Assembly (NCBI RefSeq): GCF_030445035.2
Contig: NC_080683.1
Span: forward strand, 116,359,225 to 116,423,224
DNA length: 64,000 nucleotides
Source of the DNA: Dasypus novemcinctus
Taxonomy: Eukaryota > Chordata > Mammalia > Cingulata > Dasypodidae
Direction: 5' to 3'
Shown: positions 10,505 to 21,880 of the stretch, one piece after another
Numbering within the stretch: the stretch's first letter is position 1
How the letters are laid out: each line of letters starts with the position of its first letter
Notes under the pieces: model-generated
The model's database searches: none
The model's input: the letters and a program-made list of their open reading frames with translations, nothing else
What the model was told of the DNA's origin: nothing
Position numbers and translations under genes: made by a program

Positions 10505-11967
10505 GCTGGCCCTTCATCTGACGTTTTGCATTAGCGTGTGCTTGTCATCACTAGCTCGGCGTCCCCAACTGCTGAACTCCCCAAGCCTCATCTTCCTTCT
10601 CAAGATAGACCTATGGGCCCGGCAAATGATTAGCCACAGGATGAAGGAAGGAAATTTTGGTGGCCTAGTCTATTTCTTAAGTCGCACCACAGAAAAATGC
10701 CTGGATCGTTCAAAAGCAAAACGGCTGCCCTCAGAGAACTTCTCCAGAATGCTGTTAGGAGAGTCAGGGAAAGCAATGAAATGAACAGGTGTTGGATTCC
10801 CTGAAGTCTAGAGAGGCACAATGTCCTGTGAAAAAGGCAGAAGACAAATGCCAATTACATTGCAAGCCTGAAAAAAAGTGATTGTATTTCTCATTGCAAA
10901 CCCATAAGTTCCCAATCTGTTTGGGGGGGGAAGGAGGGGAAGGAAGGCAGGGAAATAGTCTATTCCTTACACGCTACCACAGATAGCAGGCACCTGTAGA
11001 ATCTTTTGACAAGGGTTAGATCACTTACACTCTACCACAGATAGAAGGCACCTGTAGAATCTTTTGACAAGGGTTAGATCACTGTCAAATCACAGAATGA
11101 TACCATCCTCATTCTATAATATCGTCATTCTTTAGACAGGCGTAGGAGCAGAGCAGAAATTTTCTGGTCAGAATGACAGTCTCCCTCAGAGTCCACCTCA
11201 CGCCTGGAGATGGACCTCAGGCCTCCCTTGAGAACAACTACAGGTAGGGCAAATCGTTTTCCTCCCAAAAGCTGGCACAGTCCTGCTTCCAGATTATGAC
11301 AGATGAGAGAGTTCTCATCAACCCTCTCACTGGAGAAAGCTGGACAAATTTAAAATATAAACATGAAGACCACAAAGAACCCATGAGAGATGAGGAAACA
11401 TCTGCAGATTTCAGGTGAGAGGACAGGGATCTGGAAGAAACGACTGGAATCCCAAGGGTTAGCCAGGACTACTCGGGGCTGGTTTGGGCCTGGGAGTTAT
11501 TCTGTGGAGCTGGAGCAGGCAGCTGAGAGACTGAGCCGCATCTCTTACGCATCAGGAAGGACAAAAATAAGGATGCTAGACCTTGGAGGCAGGCATGAAC
11601 TAAGAGGAAAACGGCCCTTACGTGGGCAGGCAGCACCCCTCCCTCCAGCCGTCTGAGTAAACCAGAACTGGAAAATCTCCCACCCTGAAACTGGATTAAG
11701 ATTTGCATTCAGCAACCAAAATTCACTCCCAGGGATGGCAACGTCCTCCAGGGCCACTAATTATTCCTACAAATATTGTAAATGTTTGTGAAGATGGTCA
11801 CACATTTGAGTGTGTGATAGAGTGGAGGACTAGAAGCCAGAATCTGACTTTTAGTCCTAACTTCACCACCTATGCCCGAGTTTTTCTCTGGTTTGCTCTC
11901 CCCATGTATCCACTGTGCTCTCTGCCCCAGGAGGCAAATCCACATGGGTTCAATCAATGGGCTCCCT
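10505..11967. other. Upstream intergenic DNA, mostly unique
   Basis: Past the CpG island the composition drops to ordinary levels. Contents noted are a G/A-rich run near 10920-10952 and the 58-base tandem duplication listed separately. No exon is recognised. Confidence 0.5.
10967..11082. repeat. Two-copy 58-base tandem duplication
   Basis: Copy 1 (10967-11024) and copy 2 (11025-11082) are identical except for about two bases. Each contains 'ctaccacagatag' and 'gacaagggttagatcac'. The near identity points to a recent duplication. Confidence 0.95.
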
Positions 11968-12094
11968 TGCTTATGGATTGAGTTGTGTCCCCCTACCTCC
12001 ACCCCAAAAAAAGGATCTGTTCAAGTCTGAGTCCCTACTTTTGTGTGTGCGATCCTATTTGGAAATAGGATCTTTGAAAATGTTATTGGTTAAG

Positions 12095-12624
12095 GGGAGC
12101 GGATGTGGTTGAGTGCCCGCTTTCCACACAGGAAGCCCCAGGTTTGGTTCCCGATGCCTCCTAAAGAAAAAGCAAACAGACAATGAGCAAAAACAGTGAG
12201 CATCGCAGTGGCCACTGGAGTTGCTAAAGGCAGGGAGAGAGAAAAAGAGGTATAATATGGGGGCATTTTCAGGACTTGGAGTTGTCCTGAATGATATTGC
12301 AGGGACAGATGCAGGACATTATATATCCTGCCATAGCCCACTGAATGGACTGGGGAGAGTGTAAACTATAATGTCAACTACAATCCATGCTGTATAGCAA
12401 TGCTCCAAAATGTCTTCATCAAATGCAGTGAATGTACCACACTAGTAAAAGAAGTTTTTGATGTGGGAAGTTTTGATGAGGGTGGGGGGTGGGGAGTAGG
12501 GAGTAAGGTATATGGGAATCTCCTATATTTTTTTACCGTAACATTTTGTGTGATCTATGTTATCTTTTAAAAATAAAAATATATTTAAAAAAACAAAAAG
12601 GAGTAAACAGACAAGGGGCAGAGG
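12095..12624 (+). mobile_element. tRNA-derived SINE inserted in the LTR, itself interrupted
   Basis: A 15-base direct repeat 'atgttattggttaag' flanks the insertion exactly (12080-12094 and 12625-12639). It starts 'gggagcggatgtggttgag', has a B-box-like 'ggtttggttcccg', and runs into a 'cctcctaaag' A-rich tail. The tail is split by an L1 fragment and resumes at about 12605. Confidence 0.8.
12189..12604 (+). mobile_element. L1 3'-end fragment inside the SINE tail
   Basis: The segment with 'aatgctccaaaatgtcttca', 'aatgtaccacactagtaaaa' and 'tatgggaatctcctatat' is a xenarthran-type L1 3' UTR ending in an A-rich tail. It is flanked by near-identical 15-base repeats beginning 'aaacagacaa' (12174-12188 and 12605-12619), so it landed in the SINE tail after the SINE had landed in the LTR. 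Confidence 0.7.
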
Positions 12625-12994
12625 ATGTTATTGGTTAAGACATAGCCAAACTGGATTAGGAAGGACCCTAACCCAACGTGACTGATGTCCTTACAGGAGA
12701 AGAAATGTGGGCACACGGAGAAAGAGAAGACAGCCACTTGATGGAGCCAGAGATGGAATTAGGCCAGAAGCCAAAGAACTCCATGGATTGCAGGCAGACC
12801 AGCCCCAGAACGTGAGAGGAAGTGGGCATGGCCCTGCCTACACCTCAGCTCAAATTTCTGGCCTCCAGAACTGTGAGCCGATACATTTCTGTCATTTCAA
12901 GCCACTCAGTTTGTGGTGCTTTGTTATGCAGCCTTGGCAAACTAAGATACTTGCTCTCTGTTTACCAGTTGGGCTTGGGGCTCTGACTGCTCTC

Positions 12995-13080
12995 TGCCAA
13001 TGAGCTTTTAGAAGTTGGAAATCTAATTAAATCTCTCTTGGCCTGTTTCCTCATCCATAAAAGATTTAAAGATCGGTCAT
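12995..13080 (+). mobile_element. MIR SINE fragment
   Basis: 'ctcttggcctgtttcctcat' followed by 'ccataaaagatttaaagatc' matches the MIR core. It is short and diverged. Confidence 0.5.
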
Positions 13081-13139
13081 TCTGTTCAGATATAATAATA
13101 GTGTTTGTGTTAAAAATGGAGTCTTCACATTTCAGAGAT

Positions 13140-13360
13140 TGCACACTAGAGTATTTATAGATGAAATGATGTCTGGGATTGGCTTAAAAATAATATGGTA
13201 GGAGGTAGGAGAATACATGAGGGTGTAGATGAAACAAGGTTAGCCATGAGTTTAAGCATTTTTGATAACGGGTACATGGAGATTCATTATACTACTCTCC
13301 CTACTTTGTATGCATTTGAACTTTTCCATACTAAAAAGTTTAAATCAAATCAAATCATAG
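13140..13360 (+). mobile_element. Ancient L1M 3'-end fragment
   Basis: The motifs 'tagatgaaatgatgtctggg', 'tagatgaaacaaggttagcc' and 'gaacttttccatactaaaaa' follow the old L1M 3' UTR consensus. The copy at 24425-25110 is a parallel fragment. Confidence 0.65.
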
Positions 13361-13907
13361 AAACAAAAATATAAGGGAACATTTTGGTCTGAAAAATGTT
13401 TTTTCCCTTTGACTTCAAAGAAGTTGTAGACTATCTTGTTATGAATGGGGCTATACCGGAAGCTTTTTCACTTGGGGAAAAAAGTATGAAGGAGCACCTC
13501 AAATAGGTGAATGATCTGGCCTGTGGTTGTTGCTATTAATGACTATCTCTACTACGTGGTGGGTGTTCCTACTGAGAGCCTAAACTGTTCACTCTGAAAA
13601 GCCTGACATGCCTGGGTCATCTGGAAGATTCTGGCAAGTGTCCAGCAGGGGCTTTAGCATGTGGCTGGCAGAGAAGCCGTATGATGAGCACTAGTCACAA
13701 GGAAAAGAAACGAGGAATGGTAGATCACTGCAAGAGTGGGCAGGTGTGTAAGCAGGACATTTGCCCGAGCAGTACTGCCTGGAAAAAGAGGGCCCTGCCC
13801 TGGACTTTAGGCTCTGCCCTCCTCCAGCCATGCCCCTCCCTCTCAGGGTCAAAGGTGTGTGCCCACACAATCTCCAAACTGCTAAACTAACCTCTAGGTA
13901 CCTGTAT
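13361..13907. other. Intergenic, nothing recognised
   Basis: Unique-looking DNA. A 69-codon open frame at 13681-13890 has no recognisable features. Confidence 0.4.
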
Positions 13908-14645
13908 GGGTTTCCTAACTGTTAAAACAAATGCCATACAATGGGTTGGCTTAAACAATGGGGATTTATTGGCTCACAGTTTTTTTGGTTGTTGTTTTTT
14001 TAAACTTTATTTCAAACCAAAAAAATAAAATAACAAAGGCAGTTTAACAAATTATAGAAGTCTTGCTTTTAAAAAATCCTTTCCAGGCACATTTATCTTA
14101 TTTAAGCCTAAAAAGAAGCTCAAATGTTCTGCCAGTGTTCGGAATGATGAGTAAATAAGCATAGATTAGTTAAATGACATGACAAAGGTCTCCTTGTTAA
14201 TAAAGAAAATGAAAAGAAAAAAAAAGCTTGATCGTTTTCACGTCTCATAGTTTTAAGGATGGGAGAAATCCAAGGTCAAGGTGTCAGCAAGGTGATGATT
14301 TCTCCTGGAAGACTGCGGCATTCTGGGGCTGCCTGCTGGCGATCCTCGGTGCTTGGCTTTTCTGCCACATGGTAATGCGTATTGCAGCCTCTTCTCTTTC
14401 TACCTGTGGGTTCCGTTGACTTTCAGTTTCTTGCTTCCCATGGCTTTCTTCCCTCTATGTCTGAATTTCATTCTGCTTATACAGGACTCGAGTAATCTAG
14501 ACTAAACCCAAAACAAATTCAGTTGGCTACACCTTACCTAGAAATAACATTATTAAAAGGTCCTATTTACAATAGGGCCACACTCACAGGAATGGATTAA
14601 GATTAAGAAAATGTTTTTCTGGGGTGCATATCTCCAAGTCATCAC
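13908..14645 (-). mobile_element. MaLR-type LTR fossil, minus strand, interrupted
   Basis: On the plus strand it reads 'atgggttggcttaaacaatg' at the left and 'ggtcctatttacaatagggc' and 'gtttttctggggtgcatat' at the right. This is the reverse complement of the family seen at 5328 and 19365. A foreign 260-base segment (13984-14243) sits inside it. Confidence 0.65.
13984..14243 (-). pseudogene. Probable retrocopy fragment of an unknown 3' UTR
   Basis: The insertion is flanked by 'ctcacagtttt' (13973-13983) and 'ctcatagtttt' (14244-14254), which look like a target duplication. It begins on the plus strand with T-runs and 'actttatttc', i.e. a poly(A) tail preceded by an AATAAA signal on the minus strand. 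The body near 14080-14200 resembles a MIR element, which would have been carried in the source transcript. No coding sequence or parent gene is recognised. Confidence 0.5.
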
Positions 14646-15572
14646 AGGACCCCACATCCAGAGACTGCCTGCCCAAGCAGCCTCCAGCCCATTCCCAGGT
14701 CTGTTGGTGCAGGCTGCAGGTGGGATTTGGACACTTGGGCTGGGACTTCTGCACGAACACCTGCAAAATCCTTAGAGCCAGGCATGGGGAGAGGACGATC
14801 CTCTCCCCTGGCCACCACATCTCGGCGGCGAAGTTCAAGAATTCTCCATTTGAATCTCACCTTCCAGATCATTATGCAAATATAGTTGTCAAATTAGGAG
14901 GACAGGATATATTTATTTAGTAGTATATTAGCCTGACTTAAAATTTTTTAATATTTAGATATATGGTAGACGAGCTTCCACTGGAACTCTGACCTCAAGC
15001 CCTGCCTCCTTTCTCCCTTCCCAAATCTCCCCATCTCTCATTGTCCCCCCAACCCCACCGCCCACTGCATCTTCAAACTTGAGCCAGAGTTCTGGGCAGA
15101 GGAGGTTATAAAACAGAAACACATAAACAAGAGCGCTTTTTTACAAAACGAAAATGTAAAGCACAAGTCAATGTGCTCTGTGTCTCCCACAGGAGGGTGA
15201 AAGGTATATTTCCACTTCAGCAACGTGACTGCCTGGGGGTGGGGGGGAGAGGGGCAGAGTTTTTCATGCTAGAAGCTCATAAAAAGAGCCTATTTTTATT
15301 TAGACTGTCATGTCTTTTTTTCCTATAAGGAGCCAAATGGTTAAATTGTTATAGAATTCTATTGATAATTTCCAAAAAATGTACTGTTTTCCTTTTCTCC
15401 ACGTGTACACCCTAAATAGCTGCAGCCTAAAGAACTCAGGTTACAGTCTGGGGAGAGAATGTCTGCTGAATTCAGTTCTTTACTTCTACTGTAACTGGTG
15501 CTAAATTAATTTTCTGATTGGAACATGGTCATATGTGTCTTGGGCCATTTCTTGTGGAAAGTAATAATGAGA
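14646..15572. other. Intergenic, unique sequence
   Basis: Nothing is recognised. Short G-rich and AT-rich runs occur near 15235 and 14940. Open frames of about 60-100 codons here overlap LTR remnants or lack features. Confidence 0.4.
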
Positions 15573-16008
15573 GGTGGTGGACTTTGGCCCAGTGGTTAGG
15601 GCGTCCGCCTACCACATGGGAGGTCCGCGGTTCAAACCCCGGGCCTCCTTGACCCGTGTGCAGCTGGCCCGTGCGCAGTGCTGATGCGCGCAAGGAGTGC
15701 CGTGCCATGCAGGCGGGCATGTCCCCCGCGTAGGGGAGCCCCACGCGCAAGGAGTGCGCCCCGTAAGGAGAGCCGCCCAGCGCGAAAGAAAGTGCAGCCT
15801 GCTCAGGAATGGCGTCGCCCACATGGAGAGCTGACACAACAAGATGACGCAACAAAAAGAAACACAGATTCCCGTGCCACTGACAACAGACACGGACAAA
15901 GAAGATGCAGCAAATAGACACAGAGAACAGACAACCGGGGTCGGGGGGAAGGGGAGAGAAATAAATAATAAAAAATAAACTAAATAAATAAATCTTAAAA
16001 ATAATAAT
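15573..16008 (+). mobile_element. DAS SINE, full-length type
   Basis: The head reads 'ggactttggcccagtggtta' with B box 'cggttcaaaccccg', well conserved. It keeps the 'gctgacacaacaagatgacg' segment that the short DAS form lacks. The tail is AAATAAATAAA-rich. Confidence 0.9.
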
Positions 16009-16039
16009 AAGTGTCCATCACTTTCCTAACTGCTTCTTA

Positions 16040-16560
16040 TGCATTGCACCAGTCAGAGTTCTCCAGAGAAACAGAATCAAGAGGATATGTGTGTATATGT
16101 GTTTCTGTGTATTTTATATATATCTAAGAGATTTATTTTAAGGAATCAGCTCGTGAGATATGAGATTGTGGGTGCTGGCAAGTCTGAGAAATCTGTAGGG
16201 TGGGCTGGCAAGCTGGAATTTCCATTAAGTGCTGATATTGAAGTCTTGAATCCAAAATCTGCAGGCAAGACCAGCAGGCTAGAAGCTCAGAGAGGAGCTT
16301 AGGCGGTCGTTTTGACGCAGAATTTCTTCTTCCTCTGTAAACCTCCGTTTGTTGCTGCTAAGGCCATCACCTGATTGGGTGAGGCCCACCCACATTGCCT
16401 AAGGTAATCACCAGCACTTAAAGTCAACCGGCTATAGATGCTGACAGCTTCTACAAAATAACCCGCATAGCAATATTACACCTAGGCCGGCATTGACCCA
16501 ACAACTGGATACCATAGCCCAGCCAAGGTGACACAGAAAATTAACCTTCACACCCACGTT
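16040..16560 (-). mobile_element. ERVL-type LTR fossil, minus strand
   Basis: The plus strand reads 'cagtcagagttctccagaga' at the left and 'gtgacacagaaaattaacct' at the right, with 'gattgggtgaggcccaccca' between. This is the reverse complement of a common placental LTR family whose sense strand ends in 'ctggagaaccctgactaata'. Relatives are at 17093, 38768 and 46098. It is old and solo. Confidence 0.55.
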
Positions 16561-17092
16561 TATAGATAAGGAAGCCCGGGTTAAACGTTTACACAATGCC
16601 ACTGGGGAATTAGTCATAAGGCCAGGCCAGAGCCTGTGTGAATCTCTACTGCTCCTTATCACAAGATAACATCTCAACAGAAGGTGACAAAGGGCCTTTT
16701 TTTCTGCTCTTGCTTGGGGACATGTGAGGCTGCATAGAATTATTTCAATGCAAGTTTAAAAGAAGGGCAATGAGAAGTTGAAACAGTCTATTTTGCCAAA
16801 TTTGGAATTGAAATATAACATAAAAAAAAAACCTTCTTCTTCTCCTTCTTCTGTAAGGTGTGTACAGTAGCTGTGATTCCAGACCCTTCCAACGGCAGCC
16901 AGGGAGCACAATGCCTGGGGCTAAAGGCAACAGGGGCTAAGGGCAACAAGGGCAAGTTTGCTTGATGCCTCTGTTAGTCCTGAAGTTTGCCATCGAGTTC
17001 ATCATTTATTTCTTTTAATACAAATATCCTGTTTTGGATTTCTGAATCCTCCGAGAAAAACATATGCTTCTTGAAGATGAACCTGGCTTGGT
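16561..17092. other. Intergenic, nothing recognised
   Basis: Possible short MIR-like stretch near 16565-16640 ('gataaggaagcccgggttaa'). The rest is unassigned, including a CTT-rich run at 16830-16850. Confidence 0.35.
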
Positions 17093-17540
17093 GTATTAGT
17101 CAGGGTTCTCTAGGGAAACAGAATCAACAGGAGATATCTTCCAATTGTAAGAGATTTTATAAGCGTCTCTCAGTGACTGTGGGGATGCACAAGTCCAGTT
17201 TCCGCAGGCAGGCTGCAAACCCGGGGCTCGGAAGAAGGTCCAGTGAAGCTCCTCCATGAGTTTCTGGAAAACATTGACTGTCCAAAGAAGAGCTGGGAAA
17301 TTCTCCCTGCGAGCTGAAATCACTTCCCCTTTTAAGGCATCCAAATGACTGGATAAAGCTCACTCATCGGGGACAGCAATCTCCCTGGTTGATCGTAGAT
17401 GCAATCAGCCACCTATGCAGTAAACTCACTGGTAATTAAAGCCCATAAATGTCCTTGTATTACAATTAGCCCAGTGCTTGCTTGACCAAACAACTGGGCA
17501 CAATTACCCCCCGAGTTGACATCGGCCCAGCCATCACACT
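17093..17540 (-). mobile_element. ERVL-type LTR fossil, minus strand
   Basis: Starts 'gtattagtcagggttctcta' and ends near 'gttgacatcggcccagccat', the same outline as the element at 16040 but a different subfamily in the middle. Two relatives in the same orientation lie within 0.6 kb of each other. Confidence 0.55.
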
Positions 17541-18354
17541 TGGTATATTCGCTAACTTCAGATATTCCCACCCACTTCAGCAAACTTCACCTTGAATGCA
17601 GGTGAGGTCACCTGAGGAGTTTTACACTGGCCAAGACTCCCCACCCTGACTCCAGCTCCAGAGATGGGAGAAATCAGCTCAAGAGCAGGACTGTAGGATT
17701 TGATAAAGCAATTTTGTTGTCTAGCGATCTTAGTCTTGGGATTCTTGTCATCTTTAAGTGATTCAATAAACACCTTAAAGTAGAGAGAAGTACTTGAGCT
17801 CAGCCACAAAAATCCTAAGATCTATAACACGTCATAAACTTTAAAGCTGAGTAAAATGATTCTCCTCAGGCAAGTATTGAAATCTCTCCCACAATTGCTC
17901 TTGCAGAAGCTACTTAAAAGTATGCTGACATCACCAATGTTTTTAGCATAAAGACTCTCCTTGAATTCTGTTTCATGAACCATTTTAAAAAGAACACATT
18001 ACTTATAGAAGACTTCAAATACCAATTAATAAGTGACTTCATTGAATTAAGTATATGTTACATTGAAGATCCCCCTATCAAAGCCATGCTGAAATCCAGT
18101 CTGTTAAAATGTTTAGCCAAATATTTAATACTTTTACCTGGGTTTTTTACTACTTAGCATTGTTGTCATATACGTCCTTCTTTCAAATTGCCTTGCTCTA
18201 GCAAATATTTAAGCCAGAGTATAAACAAGGGGGTCCAAGAAAGGGTTGAAGTAAAACTAAAAAAATAAGAAAACATTTTGAGAAGGAAAAATATTGCTAT
18301 TTTATGGCGTACTGTTTCCTTCTGAGCAAGAAAGAGTCAAGACATTCAAAAATA
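17541..18354. other. Intergenic, nothing recognised
   Basis: AT-rich unique DNA without recognisable exon or repeat. Confidence 0.4.
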
Positions 18355-18575
18355 TTTTATAGACTATATTGTTCAATACAGTCATCACCAGCTTCATGTG
18401 GTCGTTTAAATTTAAATTAATTAAAATTAAATAAAGTTTGGTTCCCCAGTCACAGTAGCCACATTTCAAGTACCCAGCAGTCACATGTGGCTAGTGGCTT
18501 TTCTGTTAGACAACACAGATATAGAACACTTGCATCACTGGAGAAAGTTCTCCCAGAATGTGCTGTTACAGAAAG
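18355..18575. mobile_element. hAT-Charlie-type DNA transposon remnant
   Basis: 'cacatttcaagtacccagca', 'cacatgtggctagtggctt' and 'gaaagttctcccagaa' match a widespread placental hAT family whose termini contain 'ctgtccaatag'-like repeats. Non-coding and diverged. Confidence 0.55.
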
Positions 18576-18781
18576 AAAGCTATTTGCTAGAATACTTCCA
18601 AAGGTTTGGAGTCATTCATTTACCACTGTATTAAGCTTTAGGTATTAAAAAAATTGATTAAAGTCATGACCACAGTTGAGCTCACTCCCATCTAGAGAGA
18701 CGGATCTGTAAAGAGATTGAGCTGCAATAGAATATGTACAAAAAGAGCAGAAATCAAGCTATGTGAGTTCTAGAAAACTGC

Positions 18782-19146
18782 TAGTGGTTCAAGAATCCCC
18801 AGGACCTCCCGGCCCATGTGATGAGCTGGCCCACGTGCAGTGCTGCTGCACGCAAGGAGTGCCCTGCCACGCAGGGGTGTCCCCTGCGGAGGGGAGCCCC
18901 ACACGCAAGGAGTGCGCCCCGTGAAGATAGCCGCCCAGCGCGAAAGAAAGTGCAGCCTGCCCAGGAGTGGCGCCGCACACGCGGAGAGCTGACACAACAA
19001 GATGACGCAACAAAAAAGAGATGTAGTTTCCCAGTGCCGCCTAATAATACAAGTGGACGCTGAGGAACACACAGTCAATGGACACAAAGAGATGACGGGG
19101 GAAGGGGAGAGAAATAAATAAAATAAATCTTAAAAAAAAAAAAAAA
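18782..19146 (+). mobile_element. DAS SINE with degraded head
   Basis: The body is clear from 'gatgagctggcccacgtgca' onward and the tail ends in a poly(A) run at about 19130-19146. The expected tRNA-like head is missing or too diverged to see. Confidence 0.85.
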
Positions 19147-19364
19147 GAATGAGTGCTAATAGAAGAGCAGTGGTTTTCTAGGTATATAGTAATCTACCAC
19201 CAGCTAGTACCTCTCTACTCTTCTTGGTCGTGCTAGTATACAGTTACTCACACTGCTACCACTGGCGGGCACACTGTGAACTGGCAGTTGCTAAGAAACA
19301 AGTTTGGAAACCAAGGCTGAACCAGAATTTGAAGAATCTTGATGAAAGGTAAGATTAACTTCAT

Positions 19365-19772
19365 CCCCTGTTGGAGACTGAACCATGCACCCCTCAAAAG
19401 GCATCCTGGGTCCAGTAGGGGTGGACCTGCTGTAGATAAGAGCTCTTCACTAGAAGTTAAGGTGTGGTCCATGTGGGGCGTCAATCCAGATTACTGGAGT
19501 CCTTTACAAGCAGAGTGAAAGTGAGGCAGAGAGAGAGGCCGCCAGAAGCCAGAAGTCAGCAAACCTGGAAAAGAAAGGAAAAGACACCGCCACGTGCATG
19601 GCCACGTGACAGAAAAGCCAAGGAACCCCACAGATTGCTGCCCAGCCAGAAGATCCTGACCCCAGAGAGGAAGCAAGCCTTCTAGCCTCTGAAATGTCAG
19701 TCAACAAGTTCCCGTTGCTAAGCCAACCCATTGCGGGGCACTTGTTTTAGCAGCCAGGAACCTAAAATATAC
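19365..19772 (+). mobile_element. MaLR-type LTR fossil
   Basis: 'ttactggagtcctttacaag', 'ccttctagcctctgaaatg', 'gttgctaagccaacccattg' and 'ttgttttagcagccaggaac' match the family at 5328. Old solo LTR. Confidence 0.6.
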
Positions 19773-20529
19773 CATAAGAAAAGGAAACATTCCAAGTTTT
19801 TAAGCAGAGGAGTAATATGATGCAGTCTATATTTTAGAAAGACAATTCTGGCTCAGTGTAGAAGTTTGGGCTTGTAAGTAAAGCCAAGAGCAAGTTAAGA
19901 GGTGGCTGTCCTATTTCAAGTGTGGCCTAAGGAAAAAGAGATCACTTAGCATCTCAAGTCTCACCAAATGGGAACCATTTTTGATGGAATCTTTTAAAGG
20001 CTTCCTCTAAAAACACAGTAGCCATCTATTCATTTCTCTTTCTGTTTTAACAACTGAAAGCAATTTTAATACAGAGAGAAATGATTCTGTTCACATGTTT
20101 TGAAAGGAAGACAAAGATCCATGTGTTTAGTTAACACTGCCTCATAAAGCTGCCCCACGCACCACCCAGACCCCTCTCCTCCCCAGACAGCTTGCCTTCT
20201 CTCCCCATTTGCACTGAAATTCTCACCATTAAAGGCTCCCCTTTAGGTTTAATAAACAAATCACGCACAAAAAGAGACCCTTAAGGTCACAGTAAGCATT
20301 TGTGTAAAAGCAACAAACTGGTGCTAGCTATCAAAACCAAAATTCTAATATTTTACGAAGATATTGGGGCTCATGGGATCAGTTCAAGGCAGAAGTGCAG
20401 GCCCAGAAAATGGGCAGGAAACAGAGAACAGAAGCTGCAGCCAAAGTCATGCCACAGTGCTTGTGACTTTGTCCCCAATAGAAATCACAGGCATTTTCTA
20501 TCACCTTACAGTATTAAAGACATAATCAT
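19773..20529. other. Intergenic, nothing recognised
   Basis: Unique-looking DNA with no exon signature. Confidence 0.4.
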
Positions 20530-21248
20530 CTGTTACAAATGTAACAGAATAGAAAATTCACAAATAGATCCAATTACATATAAAAATTTAGTGTAAGATA
20601 AAAGCAGCCTTTCAAATGATTGGAAAAGATGGATACTTTTAAAAGTGGTGTTGAAAGGACAGGATAGCCATATGGAAAAAGACAAAATTGGATCTATTCC
20701 CCTTACCATACACCAGGAAAATTCCAAATGAATAAGAGATTTAATTGTAAAAAAAATAAAATAGGTCAAAAGCAATTCAGTATAGTCTTTTGCAAAACAA
20801 TCAGATATCTACATGCAAAAACATGACCTCAATCCAACCTCTCACCTCAGACAAAATTAACTCAAAATGGATCATAATCCTGAATGTGAAATTTCAAACA
20901 TAAAACTTCTAGTAGAAAATGCAAGGGACAATCTTTGCAACTTTGAGTTAGGCAAAGATTTCTTAGCTAAGACACCAAAAGCATGATCCAGAAAGAACAA
21001 ATCAATAAACTTGACTTCATTAAAGTTAAAAACTTAGGCTCTTCAAAAAAGCAGGAAAAGACAAGCCACATATTGGAATAAAATATTTGCAAATCACATA
21101 GCTGACAAAGAACTTATATCCAGAACATATAAAGAGCTCCCAAACTTTACAAGAAAAACAAACTGATTAAATGAGTAAAAGATTTTAACATATTTCACCA
21201 ATGGCAAATAATGCTCAATGAAAACATGCTCAATATCGCTGGTCGTTG

Positions 21249-21880
21249 TGATAGCTGGAAATTGTGCTTACTAAAAATTTCTTCACTTAAGCAACTCCAA
21301 AAATTCTAAAACTAATTGAACTGTTTTTCTATTCATCTTACTTTAGAAGTTGACTCTTTGCACTTAGTTCCTTGAAGGATATTAACCAGACTTCCTCAAT
21401 TTTGCTTACAGGAATAAGGTAACAGCTCAAAACAAAACCTGACAAAATGGTGTCAGGAGCACCTTCTGACCCAGTAAATCTGTAACTTTTCTCAGACAAA
21501 AAGCTTGATGTCCTTGAGTGTTGCTCTGAGAAGGGAGCCGAGAAGTCCTCACACCTGCACCACAATTTAAACTGTGGTTTATTAGCTGCTGAAACCAACG
21601 ACAAGTTGAAATGTGCTTGAGACAATGCAGGACTGAGAAATTGCATGTACCCTCCTCATGAGACCCCTGGCATCACTTGTTTTTCTTCTCCCCTACCCCT
21701 TTTATTTGCCTATAAAAACCCTAGTTTCCATTTTCACTTTGAACTGGTTTGGGGACGATTCCCCCAGTTCCTTGCTTGTGCACTCCCAATAGATCACCTT
21801 CTCATTGAGAGATGTGTTTCTCCTTTCTGGTGCCAGTTCTGGAAGGCCTTTCTTTTGGAATAGCCAAGCTTATGGTAACA
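21249..21880 (+). mobile_element. Solo LTR fossil, ERV1-like
   Basis: The 632-base element starts TG (tgatagctgg) and ends CA (tatggtaaca). It interrupts an L1 sequence exactly, with flanking 'gttg' and 'attg' consistent with a 4-base target duplication typical of ERV1. A TATA-like 'gcctataaaaaccc' lies near 21709 and a downstream GT-rich stretch follows the presumed poly(A) region. It is a lone LTR and holds no virus genes. Confidence 0.7.

Larger units (their letters stand above)
11968..12952 (+). mobile_element. MLT1-like MaLR LTR fossil, split by later insertions
   Basis: The left part (11968-12094) carries 'ggattgagttgtgtcccc' and 'cgatcctatttggaaatagg'. The right part (12625-12952) carries 'ctgatgtccttacagga', 'ctggcctccagaactgtgag' and 'tttcaagccactcag'. 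Together these follow the MLT1 LTR order. The break between the parts is a SINE insertion with perfect target duplications. Confidence 0.75.

Noticed and set aside
9381-10784. 467-codon plus-strand open frame across the CpG island
   Set aside because: It is antisense to MAP3K5 exon 1, low-complexity Gly/Ala/Pro/Arg, and arises because stop codons are rare at this GC content. No domain and no conserved start.
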